Origin: AC-9 sp051984395
GTDB lineage: Bacteria > Actinomycetota > Acidimicrobiia > Acidimicrobiales > AC-9
DNA length: 5,854 nt
Assembly: GCA_051984395.1 (NCBI GenBank)
Contig: JBPYEZ010000025.1
Coordinates: 1 to 5,854 of the forward strand
Reading direction: 5' to 3'
Positions 5,498-5,854 of this stretch are shown here, piece after piece (the stretch's first letter is position 1; every line of letters begins with the position of its first letter). Both the position numbers and the translations under genes were made by a program. The notes beneath the pieces are model-generated. The model was not told the origin of the DNA. It made no database searches and saw only the letters and a list, made by a program, of their open reading frames with translations.

Positions 5498-5854
5498 GTG
5501 CTGGTATGGATGGACCTGGAGATGACGGGCCTGGATCCCACCCGCCACGTCATAGTCGAGATCGCCAGTCTAGTCACCGACGACCAGCTGACGGTAGTCG
5601 AAGAGGGTCCTGACCTGGTTGTGTCGGCGCCGCCGGAGGCGCTGAGGGACATGGTGGAGCCCGTCAGGAGCATGCACGAGCACAGCGGGCTCCGGGCCGA
5701 GGTCGAGGCGTCGTCGGTCAGCCTCGACGAGGCCGGAGCCCGGACGCTGGACTTCGTCCGCCGCCACGTGCCCGAGCCCGGCACCGCTCCCCTCTGCGGC
5801 AACTCGATCGGCACCGACCGGAGATTCCTCGCCTCGTACCTCCCCGCCATCGAC
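5498..5854 (+). CDS. orn: Oligoribonuclease, N-terminal part (3' end outside window)
   Basis: Orn is the 3'-5' exoribonuclease of the DEDDh family that degrades very short RNAs, including pGpG and other dinucleotides left by larger nucleases. The first 119 residues are visible. ExoI motif WMDLEMTGLDP holds Asp6 and Glu8; the ExoII region PLCGNSIGTDRRFL holds Asp107, as in the family. The segment VRSMHEHSGL (56-65) is also typical. The ExoIII motif with the last Asp and the catalytic His lies beyond the window. The GTG at 5498 is chosen because the family begins a few residues before W-x-D; an ATG at 5510 would delete that strand, and no in-frame ATG lies just upstream. There is no Shine-Dalgarno sequence, and a -10-like hexamer sits six bases upstream, so translation is probably leaderless. 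The gene diverges from the DivIVA-domain gene across a 159-base spacer. Identification is firm. Confidence 0.93.
   Translation, partial: MLVWMDLEMTGLDPTRHVIVEIASLVTDDQLTVVEEGPDLVVSAPPEALRDMVEPVRSMHEHSGLRAEVEASSVSLDEAGARTLDFVRRHVPEPGTAPLCGNSIGTDRRFLASYLPAID

Overview
The window is high-GC bacterial DNA that looks actinobacterial. Reasons: a DivIVA/Scy-type coiled-coil protein, a wax ester synthase/diacylglycerol acyltransferase (WS/DGAT), an Fpg/Nei glycosylase ending in the ADRRLSRLLK-type tail I associate with actinobacteria, an oligoribonuclease with no Shine-Dalgarno, and frequent GTG starts. The class cannot be fixed from sequence alone; an acidimicrobial or uncultured actinobacterial source is a guess.

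Region 1 (1-1310, + strand) holds two small-molecule enzymes. The first is the C-terminal part of an NmrA-like atypical SDR protein, cut by the left window edge. The second is a complete 233-residue alpha/beta hydrolase with a visible Ser-Asp-His triad. The 118-base gap between them carries a 13-bp bulged stem followed by TTTT (terminator or attenuator), then a short hairpin next to the hydrolase ribosome binding site.

Region 2 (1371-1443, - strand) is a complete tRNA-Gly(GCC) gene without an encoded CCA. Its 3' end faces the NmrA/hydrolase pair, so it could be the edge of an accessory segment.

Region 3 (1460-5338, - strand) is a same-strand run, in transcription order: DivIVA-domain coiled-coil protein, dut (dUTPase), an Fpg/Nei-family DNA glycosylase, and a WS/DGAT acyltransferase. 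dut and the glycosylase are 19 bases apart, and the glycosylase and acyltransferase 41 bases apart; both downstream genes have clear Shine-Dalgarno sites, so these three are probably one operon. dut keeps uracil out of DNA and the glycosylase removes damaged bases, so they make a plausible genome-maintenance pair. The acyltransferase belongs to storage-lipid metabolism and may just be a passenger. A UUCG-type hairpin directly behind the coiled-coil gene may separate it from dut.

Region 4 (5498-5854, + strand) is the start of orn (oligoribonuclease), divergent from the coiled-coil gene and cut by the right edge. A -10-like hexamer six bases before its GTG suggests a leaderless transcript. The 159-base divergent spacer also contains a perfect 8-bp inverted repeat.

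I see no CRISPR array, transposase, phage gene, toxin-antitoxin pair or convincing new system. The most useful leads are the altered residues of the glycosylase, the hairpins in the gaps, the leaderless orn start, and the tRNA as a possible integration boundary.
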